Part shown: piece after piece, positions 35,701 to 43,527 of the stretch
Layout: every line of letters starts with the position of its first letter
How positions within the stretch are numbered: the first letter of the stretch is position 1
Assembly: GCF_900101125.1 (NCBI RefSeq)
Contig: NZ_FNFL01000001.1
Coordinates: 744,001-808,000 of the forward strand
DNA length: 64,000 bases
DNA from: Sediminibacillus albus
GTDB taxonomy: Bacteria; Bacillota; Bacilli; Bacillales; Amphibacillaceae
Direction: 5' to 3'
The notes under the pieces: model-generated
What the model was told of the DNA's origin: nothing
The model's input: only the letters and a program-made list of their open reading frames with translations
The model's database searches: none
Made by a program: the position numbers and the translations under genes

Positions 35701-35997
35701 TTCCATCGACTGGATTTGTTTGTACTGTTCCATGGAAATTCCGCCGGAAAGGCCGCTCAGGTAATTAGGCTCTAACAATTGTTCTTCTTCCGTGACACTT
35801 CTTGTCCCAGGTGGCCGGACAACAATATCATAGGAGGATTTCCATCTTTTTTGGAGCTCATCGACGATGGTTCCTTTACTAGCCTGGGTAATCCCTACTA
35901 AATAGCTTAAACCTACACTGACAATTAAAGCACCAATAATTAATAATATGAATCGCTGTTTATTCCGCCACCACGAATTCCATATAAATTTAAGCAA
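32761..35997 (-). CDS. Large FtsX/MacB-type ABC permease with accessory domains
   Basis: The product has about 1078 residues. One N-terminal helix (FILLIIGALIVSVGLSYL) is followed by a large external domain of some 500 residues, then two FtsX blocks of helices (MMMMARKKEFAVLLALGWRPKQL and AEFAVLKAMGWQNRTARRL are the FtsX cores), one more helix, and a C-terminal external domain of about 170 residues with a low-complexity acidic stretch. The start is a TTG at 35997, eight bases from GAGGAG, overlapping the ATPase stop; the longer frame to 36033 has no ribosome site. The double FtsX unit makes it a self-sufficient partner for the adjacent ATPase, probably a mechanotransmission or lipoprotein/peptide export system; the substrate is unknown. 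Confidence 0.83.
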   Translation of the reverse strand: MLKFIWNSWWRNKQRFILLIIGALIVSVGLSYLVGITQASKGTIVDELQKRWKSSYDIVVRPPGTRSVTEEEQLLEPNYLSGLSGGISMEQYKQIQSMEAIEVAAPISMMGYVDYETTLKQTDYREPGIYRLHMKNATTNGVHTYQNENDLYFTIGDWKPAEGTRPDYGINRYEGGIVKNENILIAGIDPLAEADLVGLDQALVDAADTSDRFFQNQSTVKVMNLGDGLQDTKIPVLISSQAFVEESSQYTVEKLDLPFESNVQQETMERVKQKGGIDYLEKQPAKLIDKFTFSTVEAHEKTLDLIRNSSSAGEAGLDSFNWMALKPSPVNYREVTSPFGERWPYAYQVEPYSVPEDSMLAQRHAYRPISMFSETSDGWPRLQLDFQGIFDPGKLSISKDPLNELPMETYFPSRADYVVDAEENPVNPPVTMKPLNNPYGFLTKPPLMLTTIEAAAEVLGEKPISAIRVKVRGVDTMSQSSEQVLKQVASEIEKKTDLVTDITLGSSPQPAITHIPASGDQASIGWVEQPWIKLGSSISIFKESKIGLSGVIAIVIAVAVVYVFSSNLMMMMARKKEFAVLLALGWRPKQLAALLYVEAIIVGSFVSVTSWLILGLIYLTNDVATSLWRFLLIAVFGLAIYLLGALIPSLVIQRISPYETMKSGEMSANTHRFGVSSTFGMAINQLLSRWKRSLLSILSIALPTSMLMFFLFITFRLHGMLYTTWLGEYVAMEVSTLHYIAMGTAIIIAVLTTAEIMWQNVAERQAEFAVLKAMGWQNRTARRLVLWEGALCGLAAGIVGIAIAVAVIIAVYHHLPLEEMPFLLGTMIIPMATGLIGALLPATKAVYIQPNQGLRGGIDNSEKTERLFRRVFIIGGTGLALGVAVLVVFTLPNLEQSSVSSESTSGIEVQGTKGNIQVSDSKEKDGENAADHLEDRSNEEEKNNYQSYMESAKVIPINTTVFNYADKKMKVELLEPHVGLQPSEEKKKLITIRVIYDKKDTGRVVYKPNFFVIVSSTGEVYEPFEYKDVSDVQWNGFEIKDKMKIVSEITYEVPEQAGKLALHMNGDWTPRRIMVEIN

Positions 35998-36685
35998 GGG
36001 CCTGACTCCTCGTATCCTGAACGACCAATCCATCTTTCATTTCAATCATCCGTTCTGCTCTGGTTGCCAATTCCTCTTCATGCGTTACAAACACCACACC
36101 ACAGCTTTTCTCTTTATTAAGGCGGGACAATAAATTAAAGATAATTTCCCCCGTTTCACTATCTAGGTTTCCAGTCGGTTCATCAGCCAGGAGCCAATCG
36201 GGTTCATGAATCAATGCACGTGCTACAGCTACCCTTTGCTGTTGTCCCCCGGAAAGCTGCGATGGCAAAGCGTTTAGCTTATCTGCAAGCCCAACCTCCT
36301 CCAATAATCCAGCCGCCCGATTCTTTTTGTCATACGAAACCTTTCTGGCAATCAAGGGTGCCAATACATTCTCAATCGATGTCAAAGTGGGCAGGAGGTG
36401 ATACTGCTGGAAAATAAATCCGATATGCTGAAAGCGAAAATCAGCGAGTTCTTTTGTCTTCAATTTTTGAAGGTCTTTATTTCCAAACCGGATGGTTCCA
36501 TCCGTCGGCAAGTCTAATGCGCCTAGCAGGCTTAATAAAGTGGATTTCCCGGAACCCGAAGGACCGACAATGGATATAAATTCTCCAGCTTGGAACGACA
36601 TATTAATTCCTTTCAAGGCAGTAGTTGTTACCCCATCTCCTTCAAAACTTTTATTAACGTCTAAACACTGGATTGAATGTTTCAT
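35990..36685 (-). CDS. ABC transporter ATPase, MacB/LolD type
   Basis: The 231-residue ATPase has Walker A GPSGSGKST near residue 42, the Q-loop FIFQQYHLLPTLTSIENV, the signature QLSGGQQQRVAVARAL, Walker B WLLADEPTGNLD and FVTHEEELA. It belongs to the MacB/LolD/FtsE group that works with FtsX-like permeases. AAAGGAG precedes the ATG, and the permease start lies inside its last codons. Confidence 0.92.
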   Translation of the reverse strand: MKHSIQCLDVNKSFEGDGVTTTALKGINMSFQAGEFISIVGPSGSGKSTLLSLLGALDLPTDGTIRFGNKDLQKLKTKELADFRFQHIGFIFQQYHLLPTLTSIENVLAPLIARKVSYDKKNRAAGLLEEVGLADKLNALPSQLSGGQQQRVAVARALIHEPDWLLADEPTGNLDSETGEIIFNLLSRLNKEKSCGVVFVTHEEELATRAERMIEMKDGLVVQDTRSQALA

Positions 36686-36734
36686 GAAACACGCTCCTTT
36701 ATTTAAATGTATGCTGTCTTTTTTGATTATAAAG

Positions 36735-36842
36735 CTATTCTGTCAACCGCTTGGCCATCATCACCAGGTTGAAGATATCGGTACACAGTTCGGAGCAATT
36801 CAATAAATCGGATTTCAAAAGAAACCGCACCAGATAATCCAT
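36735..36842 (-). CDS. 35-residue small protein
   Basis: ATG at 36842 follows GGAGGG by seven bases, and the frame ends with TAG at 36735. The product has an amphipathic, partly hydrophobic character (LVRFLLKSDLLN and FNLVMMAKRL) with two cysteines spaced C-x4-C in NCSELCTD. I do not recognise it. Its position 49 bases upstream of the ABC ATPase on the same strand suggests a shared transcript and perhaps a role as a regulator or signal for the transporter; this is speculation. Confidence 0.45.
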   Translation of the reverse strand: MDYLVRFLLKSDLLNCSELCTDIFNLVMMAKRLTE

Positions 36843-36870
36843 CCTGCTTCCCTCCTATCTTGCAACGGCT

Positions 36871-37383
36871 TTATTCGTCGCCCGCTTTTCGTAAATTGAC
36901 AACATTATAAGGATTTTCCGCCCATTTGTTCATCAGTTCTTCCTGCTGTTGTTTTAAGTCATCAAAAGGCTCTTTTTCCATCACTACTCGGGAAAAGCGC
37001 CGATCAAACACCATGGTATTTTTTATTTTCCGATAACCACCAAATCCTTCCTCATCATTTTTCAACCAGACTGCCCGCCTGATGTGAGAAAATAAGATCG
37101 CGCCGGTACACATCGGGCAAGGCTCAAGTGAACTGTAAATGGTCAACATCCTGCCGCTCACCTTGGCATCCAAGATTACCTGCCCGGCATTCCGGATAGC
37201 ATCAATTTCTGCATGAGCCGTTGCATCTTTGGCTATATGAACGCGATTTCTTCCCCTGGCAATCACGTTGTTCTGTTCATCGACAATGACAGCTCCCACC
37301 GGATATGTATTTTCTGCTAGTGCCCCTTCCGCTTCCTTGAGCGCCATCGTCAAGAACATACGGTCATTCGCTGTATTTTGCAT
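36871..37383 (-). CDS. Cytidine/deoxycytidylate-deaminase-family nucleoside deaminase
   Basis: The 170-residue protein has the zinc-deaminase signature: His57 and Glu59 in TAHAEID, Cys89 and Cys92 in EPCPMC. This is the TadA/guanine deaminase branch. The C-terminal helix and length resemble nucleoside deaminases such as GuaD more than tRNA deaminase TadA, but the substrate is not decided. GGGGAG precedes the ATG at 37383; the longer frame to 37401 has no ribosome site. Confidence 0.83.
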   Translation of the reverse strand: MQNTANDRMFLTMALKEAEGALAENTYPVGAVIVDEQNNVIARGRNRVHIAKDATAHAEIDAIRNAGQVILDAKVSGRMLTIYSSLEPCPMCTGAILFSHIRRAVWLKNDEEGFGGYRKIKNTMVFDRRFSRVVMEKEPFDDLKQQQEELMNKWAENPYNVVNLRKAGDE

Positions 37384-37403
37384 TTTTCGCTCTCCCCTCA
37401 TTA

Positions 37404-37438
37404 AAAAGAGACGGCAATCGATTGCTGACTGCCGCCCT
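37404..37438 (-). terminator. Probable terminator after the GrpB-like gene
   Basis: On the minus strand GGCGGCA and TGCCGTC enclose a further small palindrome (GCAATCGATTGC), followed by TCTTTTT. Confidence 0.6.
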
Positions 37439-37446
37439 GGTGTTAG

Positions 37447-37956
37447 TTAACATTTTGCTAAAAAGGTTTGATACGCTTTACTGGCTAAAATATCGGTCAA
37501 AAATTCCGCTTTTGCATCTCGATATTGTTCCATATCTTTTCCATCAAAACGTTTCTTCAATTGATTATATGTTTCATTATAAGCTGGATGCTCCTGAAAG
37601 AAATGAGTCGTTTTCCAAAAGTGATCTGCTTCCGACCCCTTAACGGTTAGCTGCACGCCGACTGGCAGGTCATCCTTTGTTTCAAAGCCACAGAAGAAAG
37701 AAGTTTGATAACTCCCCTCATTAATGGAGTACAGATTCTGAAAGGCTTTTTTGGCTGTGGAAAAATCTTCTTGTGCAACCCGTACCTGCAGATCGACATC
37801 CCCTTTGGTAAGAGATCCTCTTACAGCTGTACTCCCAATATAGTGGATTTCTGACTTAGGAAGCTGCTGAAGAATAAGCTCCCGGTGCTTCATGAACATT
37901 TTTTCTGCTTTCTCTCTGAATGCAGACTCTGGAGCAAAATATACATATTCAACCAT
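37447..37956 (-). CDS. GrpB/UPF0157-family nucleotidyltransferase-like protein
   Basis: The 169-residue protein has the IGSTAVRGSLTKGDVDLQVRV segment near residue 41: GS plus D-x-D of the nucleotidyltransferase fold, as in GrpB/UPF0157 proteins. It also has HFWKTTHFFQEHP and an end region typical of the family. Function unknown; related domains occur at the C-terminus of some dephospho-CoA kinases. Confidence 0.82.
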   Translation of the reverse strand: MVEYVYFAPESAFREKAEKMFMKHRELILQQLPKSEIHYIGSTAVRGSLTKGDVDLQVRVAQEDFSTAKKAFQNLYSINEGSYQTSFFCGFETKDDLPVGVQLTVKGSEADHFWKTTHFFQEHPAYNETYNQLKKRFDGKDMEQYRDAKAEFLTDILASKAYQTFLAKC

Positions 37957-38264
37957 ACCAGTGTTACCTCCTGTGTATTCATTTTGATTTATTTACTTCA
38001 CACAAAAATCACACTGGAATCGCTCCGTTTCTTTTTGATATGTCTCTATTTTACTTAAATTTTCACAGAATCCAAGACCTTCAGAGTAGTTTATCAAAAA
38101 TTGTTTTCAAAATATTTGTGCATTTAAAGAAAAGATGGGAACTGCGTATTAATTTTAGCGGGAATTTTATTTGCTTTCATTTGTATGAATCGACCACTAA
38201 CGAACCGTTTAGGCAACTTCTTTAGTATATAGGTGGCATTAGAAGAAGATACCAATGAACCAAC
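37957..38264. other. Intergenic stretch, no supported gene
   Basis: The region is AT-rich and contains the short upstream region of the GrpB-like gene. The open frames in it lack ribosome sites. Confidence 0.4.
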
Positions 38265-38300
38265 AAAACGGACTTTCATATAATTGGAAGTCCGTTTTTA
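38265..38300. terminator. Terminator downstream of ogt
   Basis: AAAACGGACTT (38265-38275) pairs with AAGTCCGTTTT (38288-38298) around a 12-base loop. On the minus strand a TTTTG tail follows. Confidence 0.75.
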
Positions 38301-38342
38301 ATCTAATGCTTTAACCTTTAACGGAGCAATCAAAAAGACGAT

Positions 38343-38855
38343 TCAGGGATATTGTTCCAACTTAAGCAAGGCTTTTTTCATTTCCAAACCGCCGCGAAAA
38401 CCCGTCAGCTTACCATTTTTTCCAATGACACGGTGGCATGGAATGGAAATCATCAAAGGATTGGCACCGATTGCAGCTCCGACCGCACGAACTGCATTCG
38501 GCCGCTGAACCATGGCAGCAATTTGAGAATAGGTATATGTTTTGCCGTATGGGATTTGCTGTAGCGCTTGCCAAATCTCCTGTTGAAATGAGGTGCCTTG
38601 CAGATCGACTGGAAAAGTAAATGTCTTCCGTTCACCTTGAAAGTATTCCATTAATTCGGCTTTATATGGCTTCAGCAGGGCATCGTCTTCTATTATTCTA
38701 TGTTCGGGAAAATACCGTCTCGCCCATTCTTCCAATTCGGTAAAAGGGCTGTTGGGAGAACCTACATAGCACAGACCTCTGCTGGTCGCAGCTAGATAAA
38801 ATCGCCAGTTTTCATAGTCAAATAACGAACAATATATCTTTTTATTGCTCTCCAA
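38343..38855 (-). CDS. ogt: Methylated-DNA-protein cysteine methyltransferase
   Basis: The 170-residue repair protein removes methyl groups from O6-methylguanine in a suicide reaction on Cys140 in ISIPCHRVIG. It also has the DNA-binding helix segment GTSFQQEIWQAL...IPYGKTYTYSQIA and RAVGAAIGANP. The start is TTG at 38855 with GGAGGGG upstream. It probably complements the AdaA-type protein at 17 kb; in B. subtilis adaA and adaB are adjacent, here they are 21 kb apart. Confidence 0.93.
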   Translation of the reverse strand: MESNKKIYCSLFDYENWRFYLAATSRGLCYVGSPNSPFTELEEWARRYFPEHRIIEDDALLKPYKAELMEYFQGERKTFTFPVDLQGTSFQQEIWQALQQIPYGKTYTYSQIAAMVQRPNAVRAVGAAIGANPLMISIPCHRVIGKNGKLTGFRGGLEMKKALLKLEQYP

Positions 38856-39089
38856 ATTTCTTCCCCTCCATTCACTTGATGAATTTTTCGATATTTATCA
38901 GTTGTTAAAGCAGTAATCTGCTAAATTAAGTTAATGAATAGGTGAACCTTTCATCATTTCCATGTACTTACCTCTGGATAAATTATAACCGAAATAATCA
39001 GGAAATGAACGCTTTTCAAATGTAACAGCAAGATAACGAAAAATCTTTCCCGGATAATACATCTGGTGACTTGCAGTCCTATTTGTTAA

Positions 39090-39125
39090 AAAAGGAACTT
39101 CCACCTTGTGTGGAAGTTCCTTTTA
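39090..39125. terminator. Terminator of the UPF0182 gene
   Basis: AAAGGAACTTCCAC and GTGGAAGTTCCTTT form a perfect long stem with a very short loop (39091-39123), with T or A runs on both sides. Confidence 0.92.
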
Positions 39126-39127
39126 CT

Positions 39128-41875
39128 TTATTCCTGGTCCTGGTCTTGTTCTGTCTCACTCAAACGATCTTCAATTTGTGACATAATGGCGCCGGCTTCT
39201 TCCCAGTTTCCTGCCGAAAGCGCCTGTTGATATTGATCAAACAGTGAGGATAGCTCCTGCAGTACCTCTTCTGAATTGAGAATTTCCTGTGCAGGGTCTT
39301 CTCCATCTGCTTCGCCTTCTGATTCATCCAGTTCGACGTCAGGATCAATAATACCAAGCATACGCTCTAATGCCTGATCGAATGTCGGTTCCATTACAAT
39401 ATGGTCCCCATAAGCAAGGACAACTTGTTTCACCTCTGGCAGAGATGTTTCATTGGAAGATTCAATGTAAATCGGTTCCACATACATCACCGTATCCTCC
39501 AGCGGTATTGCTAACAAGTTCCCGCGAATAACTTCGGAACCTCCCTGCGACCATAAGTTCAGCTGCTGGGATATCGTGCTGTCCTGGTTAATCCTGTTTT
39601 CAATTTGCTGCGGTCCGTATACATTACGTTGTTTCGGGAACCGATAGACAAAAGTCTCTCCATAGTTTTCCCCATCATTTCTGACACCCATCCATGCCAC
39701 CATGTTCTGGCGGTTTCTTGGCGTATATGGCATCATGAGTACGAATTCTTCTTCCTCTGCTTCCGGAAGCTTCATCGTGATATAATAAGGCTCCATTTCA
39801 ATATCTTCGTTGAAGTATTTTTCCGTCGGGAATTGCCAGTAATCTTCCCGATTGTAGAACACTTCCAAGTTGGTCATATGGTAAGTGCCATACATGGCAG
39901 CCTGGATTTTGAACAAATCGAGCGGATAACGGAAATGCGCCTGCACATCTTCCGGGATTTCCTCTGTAAACAGATCCGGGAAGATATGTTGATAGGTTTG
40001 CAGCAGTGGTTCATCTGGTTCAGCCGCGTAAAATGTCACTTCCCCTGTATAAGCATCTACTGTCACCTTCACAGAATTACGAATATAACTTTCGTCCCCT
40101 TCATGGGCTTCCGAGTATGGATAACGCTCTGCAGTCAAATAAGCGTCAATCATCCATGCCATTCTGCCATCATCACGGACAAACAGGTAAGGATCTTCAT
40201 CATATTCCAAGAATGGCGCAATTCTGTTTACTCGATCGACAATATTACGCGTAGCGAGCAGCTGGCTTTCTCCTGTTAATTGATCTGAGACAAACATCCG
40301 GAATGAGCCTTCATCCATAGCAAATAACAGCCGGTTCAGACCGGATAATGGAATACCTGTGTCGCCTTCGTAGCGGCTCGACATGTTTTCATCACCAGAA
40401 GGATAATCAAATTCGTCGACTTCACTATTTACGATAACATTCTTATAGTTTTCCTCACCAAAATAGATTTGCGGCCGGCTGATGTCTATTTCCCCTTCAG
40501 CTGGAAGGTTTTTCAACAAGTATTCCGGCTGTCCCTGGGAAGTGATTTCATTGACACTGCTCATCGCAACACCGTAACCGTGCGTATAACGAAGGTTTTC
40601 GTTCACCCATGTTTTCGCCTGTGACGGAAGATCGACAGTATTCAGCTCCCGAGCGCCCAGGAATACCTGCTGATACTCGCCATCGATTTGGTACCGGTCA
40701 ATGTCGATATCATTAAACTGGTAATACGTCCGGAATGTCTGGAGCTGATTGTAAATATCGAGAATCGGACGTGCGTCATTGATACGGACATTATTGATGG
40801 TCAGTTGGTTGCGCTCTACCATCGACTGGTCAAGCGATTGTGTACCGGGATGTTCCCGCTCTTCAATGCTTTCCAAATCATATGCTGTGCGCGTAAATGA
40901 CAAGTTATGCTCCAAGTACGGGCTTTCCTTGGAAAACTCGTTTGGCGACACGATATAATTTTGCACAATAATCGAAGCCCCCTGGCCGACGATTACCAGT
41001 CCCACATAAACGATCACAGGAATAGCCATCGCGCGTAATCTTCCCCGTACTAACGCAATGATCATCCAAATCGTGCCGATCACTGCTGTGGCAGCTAATA
41101 CATAGGAAGCCGGGATGTTAATCAGCTTATCTGTATAACTCATGCCATGGACAACACTATCCTGGAATAAGTTGACCCGGCTGGTTAGCATAGTGCCATA
41201 CGGTTCCAAAACATGGACCGCAGCCAACAGCAACCCGATGCTTCCTAATGTTACACCGAGGTGCAGCTGAGCAGTCCGGCTGATCCGGTACATATGAAAG
41301 ACAGAGTAACAGCCGATTTCAACAAGCAGCAAAAGGAACCCTAGGCCAATCAATGTCGAAACAGCGAATTCGATAAACGGCAATACAAACATGTAAAAAG
41401 AGATATCCATATTGAAATGTGGATCAGATACCCCGAATGAAGTATGGTGTAAAAATTTCAGCCACAGCTCCCAGCCCACTCCTTGAACGATGCTGCTTCC
41501 AAGCAGACCGACAAATATGGCAATACAAAAAATCGTGAACAAGCTCAACCGCTTGGCATGGATCACAGCGGGCAGCTGGGATGGATTAAATTGTTTTAAA
41601 AATGCTTTTCGAATCCACGCCAGTGTCACATACGTGCATAAGAAAAACAGGATAAACCCGATGATGCCAAGCAGGATTTTACTTCCTAAAATTGTCGTAT
41701 ATACATCGCGGAAACCGAGCGTATCCATCCATATATAATCGGTAACCCAATGTAAGGACAGCCATCCCAGAATCAACAGCAATATGATTGCTCCAATTAT
41801 CTTTCCGAAAAAACCGCCAATTTTTTTCAGCTTCTCTTTCTGTTTTGGGTTGATGTTTATTGTGTTATTTTCCAA
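39128..41875 (-). CDS. UPF0182 family large membrane protein
   Basis: The 915-residue protein has seven or so N-terminal membrane helices (residues 20-290), a large external region (about 300-870) with family segments such as YTHGYGVAMSSVNEIT and QPQIYFGE-like ISRPQIYFGE, and a very acidic C-terminal tail rich in Asp, Glu and Gln. The acidic tail suits a haloalkaline or halotolerant lifestyle. Function unknown. It is a single gene with a strong terminator. Confidence 0.92.
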   Translation of the reverse strand: MENNTININPKQKEKLKKIGGFFGKIIGAIILLLILGWLSLHWVTDYIWMDTLGFRDVYTTILGSKILLGIIGFILFFLCTYVTLAWIRKAFLKQFNPSQLPAVIHAKRLSLFTIFCIAIFVGLLGSSIVQGVGWELWLKFLHHTSFGVSDPHFNMDISFYMFVLPFIEFAVSTLIGLGFLLLLVEIGCYSVFHMYRISRTAQLHLGVTLGSIGLLLAAVHVLEPYGTMLTSRVNLFQDSVVHGMSYTDKLINIPASYVLAATAVIGTIWMIIALVRGRLRAMAIPVIVYVGLVIVGQGASIIVQNYIVSPNEFSKESPYLEHNLSFTRTAYDLESIEEREHPGTQSLDQSMVERNQLTINNVRINDARPILDIYNQLQTFRTYYQFNDIDIDRYQIDGEYQQVFLGARELNTVDLPSQAKTWVNENLRYTHGYGVAMSSVNEITSQGQPEYLLKNLPAEGEIDISRPQIYFGEENYKNVIVNSEVDEFDYPSGDENMSSRYEGDTGIPLSGLNRLLFAMDEGSFRMFVSDQLTGESQLLATRNIVDRVNRIAPFLEYDEDPYLFVRDDGRMAWMIDAYLTAERYPYSEAHEGDESYIRNSVKVTVDAYTGEVTFYAAEPDEPLLQTYQHIFPDLFTEEIPEDVQAHFRYPLDLFKIQAAMYGTYHMTNLEVFYNREDYWQFPTEKYFNEDIEMEPYYITMKLPEAEEEEFVLMMPYTPRNRQNMVAWMGVRNDGENYGETFVYRFPKQRNVYGPQQIENRINQDSTISQQLNLWSQGGSEVIRGNLLAIPLEDTVMYVEPIYIESSNETSLPEVKQVVLAYGDHIVMEPTFDQALERMLGIIDPDVELDESEGEADGEDPAQEILNSEEVLQELSSLFDQYQQALSAGNWEEAGAIMSQIEDRLSETEQDQDQE

Positions 41876-42009
41876 CCTTCTCCCCCTCTATCTTGTATCT
41901 AAAAAACTCACTCCTTTTACTTTACCATAGGAGTCTAATAAATAATTGACCTATCTTTAACTAGTACGAATAAAAGAGGAAATTTGTTTCGTTTTTGAAC
42001 ATAAATAAT

Positions 42010-42035
42010 GCCAGATACCATAAATAGTACCTGGC
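42010..42035. terminator. Terminator of the Gfo/Idh gene
   Basis: GCCAGATAC (42010-42018) pairs with GTACCTGGC (42027-42035) with one G-T pair; the minus strand continues ATTATTTATG. Confidence 0.65.
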
Positions 42036-42044
42036 GGCTCATAA

Positions 42045-43016
42045 TTATTCAAAAGAGTAGGTAACCCCTGCCTGTCGGCGCACCTCATCCATCAGTGCCA
42101 TTACATCAACAGACAAAGTCAGTGTCTCATTGTCTGCTTTATTTGCAATATAGTTGTTCATCGCTTCTACCTCGTAATGAAATGCTTTTTCCTTATCACC
42201 GGCTTCGATGACCTCTACCCGATTGTCTTCCGTGTACGTTACCGTTGCTTTGGTTGCCCTTTGATAATCCTCTATAGTGATAAATCCTTTCTCACCAGCG
42301 ATCACCACGTCTTTCGGCATGACCGCTCTCAATGTCAAGGTGATCACCGCCATTTCATCTGACTGGTTTTTCAACAAAATTCCCACTTGTTCATCGACAC
42401 CTGTTTCAAACTGTTTAACCGTCGCCGAAACTTCCTGCGGTTGATTCGACATAAAGTATCTGGACAGGGATAATGCATACGTCCCAATATCAAGCATGGC
42501 ACCACCCGCCAAAGCTGGATTGAAAAAGCGGTTCGTCGGATCCGGTTCTTTCAGGCTGCCGTGCGTCAGTTGGATCATCCGCAATTTCCCCAACTCTCCT
42601 GATTGCAGAATTTCACGAGCTTTTTTATAAACTGGCATATGGTATATTGTCATTGCCTCTGCAACGACTAGTTTTTTCTCTTTTGCCAGTTCAACAATTT
42701 CCTTTAACTGGCTGCTGTTGACAGTTATCGATTTCTCACAAAAGACATGTTTGTTATTTTTTAAGCTTTCCATAATATATTCATGATGAAAGGTATGAGG
42801 AGTGGCAATATAAACGATATCAACCGCCTCATCTTTCAACAATTCATCATAGCTACCATAAGCCTTTTCAATTTGATAATCTTCTGCGAATTTTTGGGCT
42901 TTCTCCGGCTTTCTGGCTCCTACAGCAGCAATTCTGCCATTCACTTCTTTAATAGCAACAGCAAATTCCCTTGCTATGGTTCCTGGCCCAAGTATTCCCC
43001 AATTCAATTGATTCAT
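42045..43016 (-). CDS. Gfo/Idh/MocA-family NAD(P)-dependent oxidoreductase
   Basis: The 323-residue protein begins with a Rossmann fold, WGILGPGTIAREFA (G-x-G-x-x-A near residue 9), then YIATPHTFHHEYIMESLKNNKHVFCEKSITV with the conserved E-K pair near residue 92, and a C-terminal alpha/beta domain with GGAMLDIGTYALSLSRY. It oxidises a sugar or dihydrodiol; the substrate is unknown. GGGGGA six bases before the ATG at 43016 fixes the start. A LacI-type palindrome and a cre-like site lie upstream. Confidence 0.88.
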   Translation of the reverse strand: MNQLNWGILGPGTIAREFAVAIKEVNGRIAAVGARKPEKAQKFAEDYQIEKAYGSYDELLKDEAVDIVYIATPHTFHHEYIMESLKNNKHVFCEKSITVNSSQLKEIVELAKEKKLVVAEAMTIYHMPVYKKAREILQSGELGKLRMIQLTHGSLKEPDPTNRFFNPALAGGAMLDIGTYALSLSRYFMSNQPQEVSATVKQFETGVDEQVGILLKNQSDEMAVITLTLRAVMPKDVVIAGEKGFITIEDYQRATKATVTYTEDNRVEVIEAGDKEKAFHYEVEAMNNYIANKADNETLTLSVDVMALMDEVRRQAGVTYSFE

Positions 43017-43113
43017 ATGATATCCCCCTTTGGTATTTTCCACACCTTGATTTGAAGCGTTTTCATAAAACCCGAAAAACAACGCGCATTATTGCTTTGC
43101 CAACGAATCTTTC

Positions 43114-43128
43114 ACATAGCGTTTACAT
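43114..43128 (-). promoter_or_regulatory. cre-like site (catabolite control) before the Gfo/Idh gene
   Basis: On the minus strand ATGTAAACGCTATGT matches the cre consensus WTGNAANCGNWNNCW at all but one position (G for the C near the end). It overlaps the putative -10 region (TGTAAA), so CcpA binding would repress. Confidence 0.45.
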
Positions 43129-43131
43129 TGC

Positions 43132-43147
43132 ACTAAATCGATTTAGT
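43132..43147. promoter_or_regulatory. LacI-type palindromic operator
   Basis: ACTAAATCGATTTAGT is a perfect 16-base palindrome with a central CG, the form used by LacI-family repressors. It would sit between TTTACT (-35, 43150-43145) and TGTAAA (-10, 43127-43122) of the Gfo/Idh promoter. Confidence 0.55.
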
Positions 43148-43208
43148 AAAATGCGCTGGAATTTCCATCTGTTTTTCGATTAACATGGTCGGGTGGTACG
43201 TAGGTTAG

Positions 43209-43388
43209 AGTATACCGTTCTGGAAAATTTACGTCAACGAAGGCGGGTCCATAGGAAAAGGTGATTTAACAGGTAACCTAAAAGTCTCTTTAAATTGGAT
43301 CTTGCGTTTTAAAGAAAGAGGAATATATTTTTTGGATAATTATACAATTGCTAAATTTGGAGATGTCGTTTATAAATGGTTATCTTAA
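43209..43388 (+). pseudogene. C-terminal fragment of an unknown gene
   Basis: An open frame without start codon reads about 59 residues (SIPFWKIYVNEGG...GDLTGNLKVSLNWILRF...GDVVYKWLS) and ends at TAA 43388. The composition is protein-like with well-ordered hydrophobic residues, yet a stop closes it upstream and no ribosome site exists. It is probably the end of a gene deleted when the region next to it was exchanged. Confidence 0.35.
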
Positions 43389-43424
43389 ATTTACAATCAT
43401 ACTGTTATGATTGGCTTTAGAAAG

Positions 43425-43453
43425 TTGATTTTTTCTAAAACTTACCATATTAC
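43425..43453 (+). promoter_or_regulatory. Promoter candidate for the SAP nuclease gene
   Basis: TTGATT (43425-43430), a 17-base spacer and TATTAC (43448-43453). A direct start is near 43460, about 70 bases before the ATG. Confidence 0.4.
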
Positions 43454-43527
43454 CTTTTTTTTAATCATCACAAAAGGTAGACTTAGGTAAGGAATCAAAG
43501 ACAATTTACTAAAAGGGGCGGTTTATT

